NCBI RefSeq assembly: GCF_000720765.1
Contig: NZ_JODC01000014.1
Location: forward strand, 159,604 to 223,603
Source of the DNA: Streptomyces sp. NRRL S-646
GTDB lineage: Bacteria > Actinomycetota > Actinomycetes > Streptomycetales > Streptomycetaceae
Reading direction: 5' to 3'
DNA length: 64,000 nt
Shown here one piece after another: positions 27,487 to 36,536 of the stretch. The notes under the pieces are model-generated. The model did not search any database, was not told the origin of the DNA, and worked only from the letters and a program-made list of their open reading frames with translations. A program made the position numbers and the translations under genes. The first letter of the stretch is position 1, and each line of letters starts with the position of its first letter.

Positions 27487-29111
27487 TGGGATTCGCGCGT
27501 ACGTGCTCGGTGGCGCTCGTCGGCGTCGAGGGTGTGGTGGTCGAGGTCCAGGCGGATCTGGAGCCGGGGGTGGCGGCGTTCACGCTGGTGGGACTGCCGG
27601 ACAAGAGCCTGAGCGAGAGCCGGGACCGGGTGCGGGCTGCGGTCGTCAACTCGGACGCCGAGTGGCCGCAGAAGAAGCTGACAGTGGGACTGAGCCCGGC
27701 ATCCGTGCCGAAGGGCGGAAGCGGCTTCGATCTGGCCGTCGCCTGCGCCGTCCTCGGCGCCTGCGAGCGGATCGACCCGCGGGTGCTCGCCGACATCGTG
27801 ATGATCGGGGAGCTGGGTCTGGACGGCCGGGTCCGGCCCGTGCGGGGCATCCTGCCGGCGGTGCTGGCCGCGGCGGACGCCGGCTACGAGCAGGTGGTCG
27901 TGCCCGAGTGCGCGGCCGCCGAGGCCTCGCTGGTGCCCGGCGTCTCCGTCCTGGGTGTGCGCAGCCTGCGCCAGCTGATCGCCGTCCTGGCGGACGAGCC
28001 CGTGCCCGAGGAGGAACCGGACGAGCGGGGCCGTCCGGATCCGCTGCTCGCCGGTCTGAGGGTGCCCGGCACGGGCGCGGCCACGGGGATGCACAGCCTG
28101 GGCGCCGCACAGCACGACCAGGGCCATGACCTCGCCGATGTGGTGGGTCAGATCTCGGCGCGGACGGCGGTCGAAGTCGCCGCGGCGGGAGGCCATCACC
28201 TGTTCCTGGAGGGCCCGCCCGGGGCCGGGAAGACGATGCTCGCGGAGCGGCTTCCCGCGATCCTCCCGCTGCTCAGCAGGCAGGAGTCGCTGGAGGTCAC
28301 GGCGGTCCACTCGGTGGCAGGCCTGCTGCCCCCGGGCAAACCCCTGATCGATGTCGCTCCGTACTGCGCCCCGCACCATTCGGCCACCATGCAGGCGCTC
28401 GTGGGCGGCGGCCCGGGCGTCGCACGGCCCGGCGCCGTCTCGCTCTCCCATCGGGGAGTCCTCTTCCTCGACGAGACGCCCGAGTTCAGCAGCCACGCCC
28501 TCGACGCGCTGCGGCAGCCCCTGGAGGCCGGGCACGTGGTGATCGCGCGCAGCGCGGGCGTCGTGCGGTTCCCGGCGAAATTCCTCATGGTGCTCGCGGC
28601 GAACCCCTGTCCCTGCGGCCGTTTCTCGCAGGCGGACGACTTCTGCGAGTGCCCGCCCTCGGCGATCCGCCGCTACCAGGCACGGCTGTCCGGCCCGCTG
28701 CTCGACCGGGTCGACCTGCGCGTCGAGGTCGACCGGGTCACCCGCGCCCAGCTGACCCAGCGCGGTGCCGGGGGCGAGTCCACCATGATCGTCGCCGACC
28801 GGGTGCGGGCGGCCAGGGAGCGGGCGGCGGCACGGCTCGTGGGCACGCCGTGGCGGACCAACAGCGAAGTCCCCGGGCGGGAGCTGCGCAGCCGCTGGCA
28901 CGCCGCGACCGGCGCGATGGACGAGGCGGAACGGAACCTGGAACGGGGCGTGCTGACCGCCCGCGGGCTCGACCGCGTGCTGCGTGTCGCCTGGACCGTC
29001 GCGGACCTCGTGGGACACGACCGGCCCGACGCGACGGACGTCGCCCTGGCGCTGCAACTGCGTACCGGTGTGCCGCGCGGCGTGCCCATGGCCATCGGGG
29101 CGCTGACATGA
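27486..29111 (+). CDS. YifB-family Mg-chelatase-like AAA ATPase
   Basis: The 541-residue protein (ComM/YifB family) combines an N-terminal ChlI-like domain (residues about 1-165, VQADLEPGVAAFTLVGLPDKSLSESRDRV) with an AAA+ domain. The AAA+ domain shows Walker A GPPGAGKTM (243-251), Walker B GVLFLDE and a cysteine group NPCPCGRF...FCECPP. The C-terminal helical domain ends [13 protein letters not shown]. In transformable bacteria the orthologue ComM is a helicase aiding branch migration of donor DNA. That role here is inferred from family and from the yraN-yifB-dprA order. Start and stop overlap both neighbours (TGATG and ATGA). Confidence 0.92.
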   Translation: MGFARTCSVALVGVEGVVVEVQADLEPGVAAFTLVGLPDKSLSESRDRVRAAVVNSDAEWPQKKLTVGLSPASVPKGGSGFDLAVACAVLGACERIDPRVLADIVMIGELGLDGRVRPVRGILPAVLAAADAGYEQVVVPECAAAEASLVPGVSVLGVRSLRQLIAVLADEPVPEEEPDERGRPDPLLAGLRVPGTGAATGMHSLGAAQHDQGHDLADVVGQISARTAVEVAAAGGHHLFLEGPPGAGKTMLAERLPAILPLLSRQESLEVTAVHSVAGLLPPGKPLIDVAPYCAPHHSATMQALVGGGPGVARPGAVSLSHRGVLFLDETPEFSSHALDALRQPLEAGHVVIARSAGVVRFPAKFLMVLAANPCPCGRFSQADDFCECPPSAIRRYQARLSGPLLDRVDLRVEVDRVTRAQLTQRGAGGESTMIVADRVRAARERAAARLVGTPWRTNSEVPGRELRSRWHAATGAMDEAERNLERGVLTARGLDRVLRVAWTVADLVGHDRPDATDVALALQLRTGVPRGVPMAIGALT

Positions 29112-30268
29112 GCCTCGGTGACGAACCGGCCGGCGAGCTGCTCGCGCGTGTCTTCCTCAGCCGTGTTCTCGAACCGGGGGACGAGGTCGGCGGGCGGTGG
29201 CTGCGGGAGCTCGGGGCGGTGGAAGTGGCGCGACGGCTGCGCGACGGCGGGCCGCAGCTCGTCGGGATCACCGACAAGCGGTGGGCCGGGCTGCTGGACC
29301 GGGCCGAGCAGGCCGAGCCCGAGCGGGATCTCGCCGTCGCCCAGGAGGCCGGGATGCGCTTCGTGGCGCCCGGGGACGGCGAATGGCCCGGGCAGCTCGA
29401 CGACCTCGGGGACGCACGTCCGGTGGGGCTGTGGGTGCGGGGGCGGCCCAGTCTGCGGATGTGGGCGCTCAGATCGGTCGCCGTCGTCGGGGCGCGAGCG
29501 TGCACCGAGTACGGGGCGCACATGGCGGCCACGTTCGGCGCCGGGCTCGCCGAGCACGGGTGGGTGGTGGTGTCCGGCGGGGCCTACGGTGTCGACGGGG
29601 CCGCCCACAGGGGCGCCCTCGGCGCCGGCGGTGCCACCGTCGCGGTCCTGGCCTGTGGGGTCGACCGGGCCTACCCGCCGGGACACACCGAGTTGCTCGG
29701 CAGGATCGCGGAACAGGGACTGGTGATCGGGGAGTTGCCGCCCGGCGATCACCCGACGCCGAGCAGATTCATCGTCCGCAACCGGGTGATCGCCGCCCTG
29801 ACCAGGGGCACCGTGGTCGTGGAGGCCGCCCATCGCAGCGGCTCGCTGGTCACGGCACGGGCGGCGCAGCGGCTGGGCCGCCACACGATGGGGGTGCCCG
29901 GGCCGGCCACCAGCGGCCTCTCCGCGGGAGTGCACGAGCTCCTGCGGGGCGACGCCGTGCTCGTCACCGACGCCGCGGAAGTCGTCGAGCTGGTCGGCGA
30001 CATGGGCGAGCTGGCCCCGGACCGGCGCGGACCCGTGCTGCCCCGCGATCTGCTGGAGCCCGGCGCGCGCCGCGTCCTGGCCGCACTTCCCGGCCGCGGG
30101 GCGGCGCCGCCCGGTGACATCGCGCGGGGTGCGCAGACCACGCAGGACGACGCGATCGCGAGACTGTACGAACTCCGATCACTCGGTTACGTCGAACGAC
30201 ACGGCGACGGCTGGAAGTTGACACGCCAGGCGATGATCTCCGTCCGCGGGGGTCGCAGTCCGTGCTGA
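29108..30268 (+). CDS. dprA: DNA-processing protein DprA
   Basis: DprA binds single-stranded DNA and loads RecA. The 386-residue protein has an N-terminal helical region and the Rossmann-like DNA-binding core: [36 protein letters not shown], then [18 protein letters not shown] and [33 protein letters not shown]-terminal winged-helix part (about 320-375) is present. ATG 29108 overlaps the yifB stop by 4 bp. The gene is followed directly by the whiG region, with no integrated element between. Confidence 0.94.
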   Translation: MSLGDEPAGELLARVFLSRVLEPGDEVGGRWLRELGAVEVARRLRDGGPQLVGITDKRWAGLLDRAEQAEPERDLAVAQEAGMRFVAPGDGEWPGQLDDLGDARPVGLWVRGRPSLRMWALRSVAVVGARACTEYGAHMAATFGAGLAEHGWVVVSGGAYGVDGAAHRGALGAGGATVAVLACGVDRAYPPGHTELLGRIAEQGLVIGELPPGDHPTPSRFIVRNRVIAALTRGTVVVEAAHRSGSLVTARAAQRLGRHTMGVPGPATSGLSAGVHELLRGDAVLVTDAAEVVELVGDMGELAPDRRGPVLPRDLLEPGARRVLAALPGRGAAPPGDIARGAQTTQDDAIARLYELRSLGYVERHGDGWKLTRQAMISVRGGRSPC

Positions 30269-30338
30269 CCGAGCGTGTTCGGCCGTCCGGGGGAAGCCTG
30301 ACACCTGTGGAAATACCCGCAGTTGGCGTTCCCCGGCG

Positions 30339-30362
30339 GTCACGCACAGCAAACGCTGTGAC
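30339..30362 (+). terminator. Hairpin after dprA
   Basis: CACAGC (30345-30350) and GCTGTG (30355-30360) form a 6-bp stem with an AAAC loop, inside a wider GTCAC...GTGAC dyad (30339-30362). It may end the dprA transcript or serve as an operator before whiG. There is no T-run. Confidence 0.35.
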
Positions 30363-30432
30363 TCGGTGGGGCGTCCTGCGGAACGTATCTGCGCACCCGA
30401 TCCGCGCCGACCTTCGCGCACCGCGACACTTC

Positions 30433-30450
30433 AGTCACGCTACGCTCACG
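30433..30450 (+). promoter_or_regulatory. Possible BldD box / whiG promoter element
   Basis: AGTCA (30433-30437) and TCACG (30446-30450) resemble the two arms of the BldD consensus AGTnA-n-TnACc, about 90 bp before whiG. TACGCT (30441-30446) between them could be a -10 hexamer. BldD represses whiG in other streptomycetes, so the place is right. The match is imperfect. Confidence 0.35.
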
Positions 30451-30539
30451 AGGATTCCGGCGCAGACCGGCATCTCGACATCAGACCGACAGCTCACCCA
30501 GGCAGCCCCACTTCACGGCAGAACGGCACAAGGCGACGA

Positions 30540-31382
30540 ATGCCCCAGCACACCTCCGGGTCCGACCGGGCGGCGATCCCCCCAGCCGCCCGCGACGGTG
30601 GCAGCGTGCGGCCGCCCGCTCCCTCGACGCTCGACGAGCTGTGGCGGTCGTACAAGGAGACGGGGGACGAGCGGCTGCGGGAGCAGCTGATCCTGCACTA
30701 CTCGCCGCTGGTGAAGTACGTGGCGGGACGGGTGAGCGTCGGTCTGCCGCCCAACGTGGAACAGGCCGACTTCGTCTCCTCCGGGGTCTTCGGGCTCATC
30801 GACGCGATCGAGAAGTTCGACATCGACCGGGAGATCAAGTTCGAGACGTACGCGATCACCCGGATCCGTGGCGCGATGATCGACGAGCTCAGGGCACTGG
30901 ACTGGATTCCGCGATCGGTGCGGCAGAAGGCGCGGAACGTGGAGCGGGCGTACGCGACGCTGGAGGCGCGACTGAGGCGGACGCCGTCGGAAGGGGAGGT
31001 GGCCTCCGAGATGGGCATCGCCGTGGACGAACTCCACGCGGTGTTCAGCCAGTTGTCGCTGGCCAACGTGGTGGCCCTGGAAGAGCTGCTGCACGTGGGG
31101 GGCGAGGGCGGGGACGGGCTCAGCGTGATGGACACGCTGGAGGACACCGCCGCCGACAACCCCGTGGAGGTGGCCGAGGACCGGGAGCTCAGACGGTTCC
31201 TGGCCCGGGCGATCAACACCCTGCCCGAGCGGGAGAAGACCGTGGTCACGCTGTACTACTACGAGGGGCTCACGCTCGCCGAGATCGGGAACGTGCTCGG
31301 CGTGACCGAGAGCCGGGTGAGTCAGATCCACACCAAGTCGGTGCTGCAGCTGCGGGCGAAGCTGGCGAGCTTCGGACGCTGA
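30540..31382 (+). CDS. whiG: Sporulation sigma factor WhiG
   Basis: WhiG is the FliA-type (sigma-28 class) sigma factor that commits aerial hyphae to sporulation. The 280-residue protein has region 2 ([41 protein letters not shown]), region 3 ([17 protein letters not shown]) and region 4 with the helix-turn-helix [28 protein letters not shown] 30540 gives the known length; the frame is open further upstream. It is held inactive by the anti-sigma RsiG in complex with c-di-GMP in other species. A possible BldD site precedes it. Confidence 0.96.
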   Translation: MPQHTSGSDRAAIPPAARDGGSVRPPAPSTLDELWRSYKETGDERLREQLILHYSPLVKYVAGRVSVGLPPNVEQADFVSSGVFGLIDAIEKFDIDREIKFETYAITRIRGAMIDELRALDWIPRSVRQKARNVERAYATLEARLRRTPSEGEVASEMGIAVDELHAVFSQLSLANVVALEELLHVGGEGGDGLSVMDTLEDTAADNPVEVAEDRELRRFLARAINTLPEREKTVVTLYYYEGLTLAEIGNVLGVTESRVSQIHTKSVLQLRAKLASFGR

Positions 31383-31419
31383 GCGGCCCGACTCACTCCC
31401 GTCGATGGTGGTCCGTCCG

Positions 31420-31425
31420 TAAAGT
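31420..31425 (+). promoter_or_regulatory. -10 element for a leaderless TetR mRNA
   Basis: TAAAGT at 31420-31425 lies 7 nt before the GTG at 31433, so transcription should start at or next to the start codon. No ribosome-binding sequence is present in the 50-bp gap after whiG. Confidence 0.45.
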
Positions 31426-31432
31426 GGTTGAC

Positions 31433-32014
31433 GTGCCAAGGATTCGAGCGGCCTCCGTGGCCGAACACCGGTCGATGCAGCGAGCCGCCCTGCTGGACGC
31501 TGCCCGGTCTCTGCTGTCCGAGGGTGGGACGGAGGCGCTGACGTTCCCGGCCCTCGCCGAGCGGACGGGGCTCGCGCGGTCGTCCGTGTACGAGTACTTC
31601 CGCTCCCGGGCGGCCGTGGTCGAGGAACTGTGCGAGGTCGACTTCCCGGTGTGGGCCGCCGACGTCTCGGCGGCGATGGAGCGGGCGGGGTCGGCCGAGG
31701 GCAAGGTCGAGGCGTATGTGCGGCAGCAGCTGGTGCTGGTCGGGGACCGACGGCATCGGGCTGTCGTGGCGATTTCCGCGAGTGAGCTGGATGCGGGGGC
31801 TCGGGAGAAGATCCGGGCTGCGCATGGGGGGCTGGTCGCGATGATCGTCGAGGCGCTGGGGGAGATGGGGCATTCTTCGCCTCGGTTGGCTGCGATGTTG
31901 GTGCAGGGGGTTGTGGACGCGGCTGTGCGGCGGATCGAGCTGGGGGCGGCGGAGGAGCCGGCGGCGATCACTGAGGCTGCGGTGGCGATGGCTTTGCGGG
32001 GGGTTCGAGGCTGA
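31433..32014 (+). CDS. TetR-family transcriptional regulator
   Basis: The 193-residue protein starts VPRIRAASVAEHRSMQRAALLDAARSLL and has the TetR helix-turn-helix TFPALAERTGLARSSVYEYFRSRAAVVEEL (about residues 38-67). The C-terminal ligand domain is all-helical and has no assignable ligand. GTG 31433 is immediately preceded by a -10 sequence and lacks a ribosome site. It lies just downstream of whiG on the same strand but probably has its own promoter. No divergent gene suggests its target. The 3' end converges on the M23 peptidase gene. Confidence 0.88.
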   Translation: MPRIRAASVAEHRSMQRAALLDAARSLLSEGGTEALTFPALAERTGLARSSVYEYFRSRAAVVEELCEVDFPVWAADVSAAMERAGSAEGKVEAYVRQQLVLVGDRRHRAVVAISASELDAGAREKIRAAHGGLVAMIVEALGEMGHSSPRLAAMLVQGVVDAAVRRIELGAAEEPAAITEAAVAMALRGVRG

Positions 32015-32061
32015 CGGCGGCGGGGCTGCCGTCGGGGCGTGTCTCCGGCCCGCGCCGGCGG

Positions 32062-32112
32062 GGTGCCGCCTGCGCCCACCCGTGCCGCCCCAGGCGGCAC
32101 GAATGCCCGCAG
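32062..32112 (+). repeat. Dispersed hairpin repeat, copy 2 (plus orientation)
   Basis: The sequence GGTGCCGCCTGCGCCCACCC is followed by a 9-bp hairpin CGTGCCGCC / GGCGGCACG (32081-32089 with 32093-32101) and ends ATGCCCGCAG. It matches the reverse complement of 19579-19627 almost base for base. It sits between the converging TetR and M23 genes and can act as a terminator for both. Confidence 0.8.
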
Positions 32113-32144
32113 GCTACGGCGACACGCGCAGGCTCCGACGCGGC

Positions 32145-32717
32145 TCAAGAGGGCAGCGGTACGCCCAGGACCGGCAGCAGCCTTGATGGGCCCCTCTGCA
32201 GCAGCCACGGTGGTAGCAGGGAGAGTGGGTCCAAGTAGGTTTCGCCCCTCAGCAAGCCCCAGTGGATGCACGTGACCGTGCAGTGAGCGCCTGTCGGTTC
32301 CAGCGTCCCCACCACCTCGCCCGGCGTCACCTCGTCCCCCTTCTGCACGGACGCGTTCACGGGTTCGTATGTCGTTCGCAGGTCCGTGTCCGTCAGCTGT
32401 ACGGAGACCACGCCGCGGCCCGCCACCCGGCCCGCGAAGGACACGCGGCCGGCTGCCACCGCTCTCACCGGCGTTCCGGCCTGGGCTGCCAGGTCCACGC
32501 CCCGGTGGCCGCGGCCGTAGACCGTCGCCGGGGGTTCCCAGCCTCGTAGGACGGTGGGTTGTGTGCCCACGGGCCAGGCGCGCCCGACGGCGGGGACCGG
32601 TGGGGCCGGTGCCTGTGGTGGTGGCGGGTCGTCCGCCCATGCCCAGGGGGTCAGGGCGGTCAACACCAGTCCCAGCAGTGCCGCCCACGTCATCTGCGCG
32701 TATCGCCTCGCTCGCAT
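32145..32717 (-). CDS. Secreted M23-family peptidase
   Basis: The 190-residue protein has a Sec signal peptide (about 1-29, hydrophobic [19 protein letters not shown], cleaved after AWA) and a proline-rich linker. The M23 (lysostaphin-like) domain has the first zinc ligands in [23 protein letters not shown] (H and D) and the last histidine in CIHWGLL. M23 enzymes cut peptidoglycan cross-bridges. The second histidine of the usual HxH pair is replaced (C-I-H-W), so only one H of HxH is present; activity is uncertain. Transcribed divergently from rpsB. Confidence 0.85.
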   Translation of the reverse strand: MRARRYAQMTWAALLGLVLTALTPWAWADDPPPPQAPAPPVPAVGRAWPVGTQPTVLRGWEPPATVYGRGHRGVDLAAQAGTPVRAVAAGRVSFAGRVAGRGVVSVQLTDTDLRTTYEPVNASVQKGDEVTPGEVVGTLEPTGAHCTVTCIHWGLLRGETYLDPLSLLPPWLLQRGPSRLLPVLGVPLPS

Positions 32718-32987
32718 GCGAGAACCCTCCCGCGGCGCCGCCGATCATGGCCGGGATCTGTGGACTACTCCCCGGTTGTGGACAGCGGCGTCACCCGGTG
32801 CCTCGCGGGTCCCGTACACTTCTTCTGGCGATCCGGGTCACCGGGTCGACTTCGCACGCCCCGACATCTGGTCATCAAAAGCCGGTGTCAGCGCCCCTCG
32901 GTCCTTTGTGGCACGGCGCATGCGGGCGTCAGGCGCGAGTGCCCACCGGCACCCGCGGTACAACCGAGAAACTCAAGGAGAACGGCC
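32718..32987 (+). promoter_or_regulatory. Divergent promoter region and leader of rpsB
   Basis: This 270-bp gap between the M23 gene and rpsB holds no gene. TACACT at 32815-32820 is a plausible -10 for rpsB, giving a leader of about 160 nt. A long leader before rpsB suggests S2 autoregulation, but no known leader class was recognised. AAGGAG at 32975-32980 is the rpsB ribosome site. Confidence 0.35.
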
Positions 32988-33893
32988 ATGGCCGTCGTCA
33001 CGATGCGGGAGCTGCTGGAGAGCGGCGTCCACTTCGGTCACCAGACCCGTCGCTGGAACCCGAAGATGAAGCGCTTCATCTTCACCGAGCGCAACGGCAT
33101 CTACATCATCGACCTGCTCCAGTCGCTGTCGTACATCGACCGCGCCTACGAGTTCGTCAAGGAGACCGTCGCCCACGGCGGCACGGTCATGTTCGTCGGC
33201 ACGAAGAAGCAGGCGCAGGAGGCCATCGCCGAGCAGGCCACCCGCGTCGGCATGCCCTACGTCAACCAGCGCTGGCTGGGCGGCATGCTCACCAACTTCT
33301 CCACCGTCTACAAGCGTCTGCAGCGCCTCAAGGAGCTCGAGCAGATCGACTTCGAGGACGTCGCCGCCTCGGGTCTGACCAAGAAGGAGCTTCTCGTGCT
33401 CTCGCGCGAGAAGGCCAAGCTGGAGAAGACCCTCGGTGGTATCCGCGAGATGCAGAAGGTGCCCAGCGCCGTCTGGATCGTGGACACCAAGAAGGAGCAC
33501 ATCGCGGTCGGTGAGGCCCGGAAGCTCAACATCCCGGTCGTCGCGATCCTCGACACCAACTGCGACCCGGACGAGGTCGACTACAAGATCCCGGGCAACG
33601 ACGACGCGATCCGCTCCGTCACCCTGCTCACCCGTGTGATCGCCGACGCGGTCGCCGAGGGCCTCATCTCCCGCTCTCGCGTCGCCACCGGCGACAAGGG
33701 CGAGAAGGCCGCGGGCGAGCCGCTCGCCGAGTGGGAGCGCGACCTGCTCGAGGGCGAGAAGAAGGCCGACGAGGCTCCGGCCGCCGAGGCCGAGAAGCCG
33801 GCCGAGGCCGCTGCTGAGGCCCCCGCCGCCGAGGCCCCCGCGGCTGAGGCTCCGGCCGACGAGGCTCCGGCCGCGGACGCCGAGCAGGCCTGA
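32988..33893 (+). CDS. rpsB: 30S ribosomal protein S2
   Basis: S2 is required for S1-independent assembly of the 30S body. The 301-residue protein begins [20 protein letters not shown] and has [36 protein letters not shown] and the late [19 protein letters not shown]. The C-terminal 60 residues are an Ala/Glu/Pro-rich tail (repeats like [22 protein letters not shown]) typical of high-GC actinobacteria. ATG 32988 has AAGGAG about 7 nt upstream. It heads the rpsB-tsf unit. Confidence 0.97.
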   Translation: MAVVTMRELLESGVHFGHQTRRWNPKMKRFIFTERNGIYIIDLLQSLSYIDRAYEFVKETVAHGGTVMFVGTKKQAQEAIAEQATRVGMPYVNQRWLGGMLTNFSTVYKRLQRLKELEQIDFEDVAASGLTKKELLVLSREKAKLEKTLGGIREMQKVPSAVWIVDTKKEHIAVGEARKLNIPVVAILDTNCDPDEVDYKIPGNDDAIRSVTLLTRVIADAVAEGLISRSRVATGDKGEKAAGEPLAEWERDLLEGEKKADEAPAAEAEKPAEAAAEAPAAEAPAAEAPADEAPAADAEQA

Positions 33894-33912
33894 TCCGTCA
33901 GCGTCAGAGTTG

Positions 33913-33948
33913 ACGGCGGGAGCGGGACATGAAACCCGCTCCCGCCGT
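33913..33948 (+). terminator. Perfect 14-bp hairpin between rpsB and tsf
   Basis: ACGGCGGGAGCGGG (33913-33926) pairs perfectly with CCCGCTCCCGCCGT (33935-33948) around an 8-nt ACATGAAA loop. No T-run follows (TCACCCG). It probably attenuates rather than fully ends the rpsB transcript, lowering tsf relative to rpsB or stabilising the mRNA 3' end. Confidence 0.65.
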
Positions 33949-34050
33949 TCACCCGTAGGTCGGCGGAGAGTCAGCGGCCCCCGACTACATGGGGGCCGTA
34001 GACCCCGTAGATCTTCGATCTTCCAGACTTCGAGAAAGATTCACAGACTC

Positions 34051-34887
34051 ATGGCGAACTACACCGCCGCCGACGTCAAGAAGCTTCGTGAGCTCACCGG
34101 CGCCGGCATGATGGACTGCAAGAAGGCGCTGGACGAGGCCGAGGGCAACGTCGAGAAGGCCGTCGAGGCGCTCCGTATCAAGGGCCAGAAGGGCGTCGCC
34201 AAGCGCGAGGGCCGCTCCGCCGAGAACGGCGCCGTGGTCTCCGTCATCGCCGACGACAACTCCTCCGGCGTCCTGGTCGAGCTGAAGTGCGAGACGGACT
34301 TCGTTGCCAAGGGCGAGAAGTTCCAGGCCGTCGCCAACGCGATCGCCGAGCACGTCGCCAAGACCTCCCCGGCCGACCTCGAGGCCCTGCTCGCCTCCGA
34401 GATCGAGGCCGGCAAGACCGTCCAGGCGTTCGTGGACGAGGCCAACGCCAACCTCGGCGAGAAGATCGTCCTGGACCGCTTCGCGCAGTTCGCCGACGGC
34501 TTCGTGATCGCGTACATGCACCGCACGATGCCCGACCTGCCCCCGCAGATCGGTGTCCTCGTCGAGCTGGACAAGCCCAACGCCGAGGTCGCCAAGGGCA
34601 TCGCCCAGCACATCGCCGCCTTCGCGCCGAAGTACCTCTCCAAGGAGGACGTGCCGGCCGAGGTCGTCGAGTCCGAGCGCCGCGTCGCCGAGGAGACCAC
34701 CCGCGCCGAGGGCAAGCCCGAGGCCGCCCTGCCGAAGATCGTCGAGGGTCGCCTCAACGGCTTCTTCAAGGACGCCACGCTGCTCGGCCAGCCGTACGCG
34801 CTCGACAACAAGAAGTCCGTCCAGAAGGTCCTGGACGAGGCCGGTGTCACCCTGAAGCGCTTCTCGCGTATCAAGGTCGGCATCTGA
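34051..34887 (+). CDS. tsf: Translation elongation factor Ts
   Basis: EF-Ts is the nucleotide exchange factor for EF-Tu. The 278-residue protein has the N-terminal UBA-like domain (MANYTAADVKKLRELTGAGMMDCKKALDEA), the motif CETDFVAKGEKF and the core domains with IGVLVELDKPNAEVAKGIAQHIAAF. The C-terminal end reads LDEAGVTLKRFSRIKVGI. ATG 34051 sits after an A-rich stretch (GAGAAAGATTCACAGACTC). It is separated from rpsB by a 157-bp gap containing a hairpin and followed by a strong terminator-like hairpin. Confidence 0.97.
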   Translation: MANYTAADVKKLRELTGAGMMDCKKALDEAEGNVEKAVEALRIKGQKGVAKREGRSAENGAVVSVIADDNSSGVLVELKCETDFVAKGEKFQAVANAIAEHVAKTSPADLEALLASEIEAGKTVQAFVDEANANLGEKIVLDRFAQFADGFVIAYMHRTMPDLPPQIGVLVELDKPNAEVAKGIAQHIAAFAPKYLSKEDVPAEVVESERRVAEETTRAEGKPEAALPKIVEGRLNGFFKDATLLGQPYALDNKKSVQKVLDEAGVTLKRFSRIKVGI

Positions 34888-34941
34888 GTCCGTGCCGCGA
34901 TCGGCGTCCCGGCCCGATAGGGTCGAGTGCAGCCGTCCGGC

Positions 34942-35034
34942 CGTCCGTCACACACGCGCGTGACGGACGACAGCAGATCTGACGAGGAGGCCATTGCCGA
35001 GCATGGGATGCCAACACCCCAGCGGCAATGGCCT
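34942..35034 (+). terminator. Two successive hairpins between tsf and pyrH
   Basis: The first hairpin pairs CGTCCGTCAC (34942-34951) with GTGACGGACG (34960-34969). The second pairs AGGCCATTGCCG (34988-34999) with CGGCAATGGCCT (35023-35034), a perfect 12-bp stem followed by TCTTCG. The second is terminator-like and lies only 38 bp before the pyrH start, so it could also act as an attenuator. Confidence 0.7.
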
Positions 35035-35072
35035 TCTTCGTATGTGCAACACGTGAAAGAGGCGGGATCTCC

Positions 35073-35834
35073 ATGACCACCACCAAGCCCCAGAAGAGCG
35101 ACGACGGCAAAGTACGCGGCCGGTTTCTGCTGAAGCTGTCCGGTGAGGCCTTCTCCGGTGGCGGGGGCCTGGGTGTGGACCCCGACGTGGTGCACAAGAT
35201 CGCCCGCGAGATCGCGGCCGTCGTGCGTGACGGGGCGCAGGTCGCGGTCGTCATCGGCGGCGGCAACTTCTTCCGTGGCGCCGAGCTCCAGCAGCGCGGC
35301 ATGGACCGGGCCCGCTCCGACTACATGGGCATGCTCGGCACCGTGATGAACTGCCTCGCCCTCCAGGACTTCCTGGAGAAGGAGGGCATCGACAGCCGGG
35401 TGCAGACCGCCATCACCATGGGCCAGGTCGCCGAGCCGTACATCCCGCTGCGCGCGGTGCGCCACCTGGAGAAGGGCCGGGTCGTCATCTTCGGCGCCGG
35501 TATGGGCATGCCGTACTTCTCCACCGACACCACCGCCGCGCAGCGCGCCCTGGAGATCGACGCCGAGGCGCTGCTGATGGGCAAGAACGGCGTGGACGGG
35601 GTCTACGACTCCGACCCCAAGCGCAACCCGGACGCCGTCAAGTTCGACTCCCTCGGCTACGGCGAGGTCATCACCCGCGACCTCAAGGTCGCCGACGCCA
35701 CCGCGATCACGCTGTGCCGCGACAACAAGCTCCCGATCCTCGTCTTCGAGCTCCTGGCGGAGGGCAACATCGCCCGCGCCGTCAAGGGTGAGAAGATCGG
35801 CACGCTTGTGGGTGACCACGGCAGCCGGGACTGA
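35073..35834 (+). CDS. pyrH: UMP kinase
   Basis: UMP kinase makes UDP from UMP and is the regulated step of pyrimidine nucleotide supply. The 253-residue protein belongs to the amino-acid-kinase fold family: [68 protein letters not shown] and [17 protein letters not shown] 35073 is chosen because the family sequence starts soon after. GAAAGAGGCGGGA is upstream. A frame open from 35028 would add 15 residues inside the leader. Confidence 0.96.
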   Translation: MTTTKPQKSDDGKVRGRFLLKLSGEAFSGGGGLGVDPDVVHKIAREIAAVVRDGAQVAVVIGGGNFFRGAELQQRGMDRARSDYMGMLGTVMNCLALQDFLEKEGIDSRVQTAITMGQVAEPYIPLRAVRHLEKGRVVIFGAGMGMPYFSTDTTAAQRALEIDAEALLMGKNGVDGVYDSDPKRNPDAVKFDSLGYGEVITRDLKVADATAITLCRDNKLPILVFELLAEGNIARAVKGEKIGTLVGDHGSRD

Positions 35835-35978
35835 CAGGCAACACCGACGGACCCTGACCGGGGGATGGACAATGTCCTGCCGGTCGGGAACCGTGCAGGA
35901 AGAAGACGCGACGCAGCCGGCCGCCGCCCCACCAAGGAACAGCAGCCGGGCCTTACTCAAGACACGCAGGAGCAAGTG

Positions 35979-36536
35979 GTGATCGAAGAGACCCTCCTCG
36001 AGGCCGAGGAGAAGATGGAGAAGGCCGTCGTGGTCGCCAAGGAGGACTTCGCCGCGATCCGCACGGGTCGTGCGCACCCGGCGATGTTCAACAAGATCGT
36101 GGCCGACTACTACGGTGCGCCGACGCCGATCAACCAGCTGGCTTCGTTCTCCGTGCCGGAGCCGCGCATGGCGGTAGTGACCCCGTTCGACAAGACGGCG
36201 CTGCGCAACATCGAGCAGGCGATCCGCGACTCCGACCTGGGCGTCAACCCGAGCAACGACGGCAACATCATCCGGGTGGTGTTCCCGGAGCTCACCGAGG
36301 AGCGCCGTCGCGACTACATCAAGGTCGCCAAGGGCAAGGCCGAGGACGCGCGCGTGTCCATCCGCTCCGTGCGCCGCAAGGCCAAGGACGCCATCGACAA
36401 GCTGATCAAGGACGGCGAGGTCGGCGAGGACGAGGGCCGCCGTGCGGAGAAGGAACTCGACGACTCCACCCACAAGTACGTGGCTCAGGTGGACGAGCTC
36501 CTGAAGCACAAGGAAGCGGAGCTGCTCGAGGTCTGA
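35979..36536 (+). CDS. frr: Ribosome recycling factor
   Basis: RRF splits post-termination ribosomes with EF-G. The 185-residue product has the exact family length: [34 protein letters not shown], then [24 protein letters not shown] and [26 protein letters not shown] 35979 is chosen with CAGGAG about 6 nt upstream. The codon before it is also GTG, and the frame is open from 35865. It ends overlapping the cdsA ATG by 1 bp (TGATG). Confidence 0.96.
   Translation: MIEETLLEAEEKMEKAVVVAKEDFAAIRTGRAHPAMFNKIVADYYGAPTPINQLASFSVPEPRMAVVTPFDKTALRNIEQAIRDSDLGVNPSNDGNIIRVVFPELTEERRRDYIKVAKGKAEDARVSIRSVRRKAKDAIDKLIKDGEVGEDEGRRAEKELDDSTHKYVAQVDELLKHKEAELLEV

Noticed and set aside
27646..28110. Minus-strand arginine/proline-rich frame opposite yifB
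   Set aside because: Shadow frame; no ribosome site, and the sense gene is clear.
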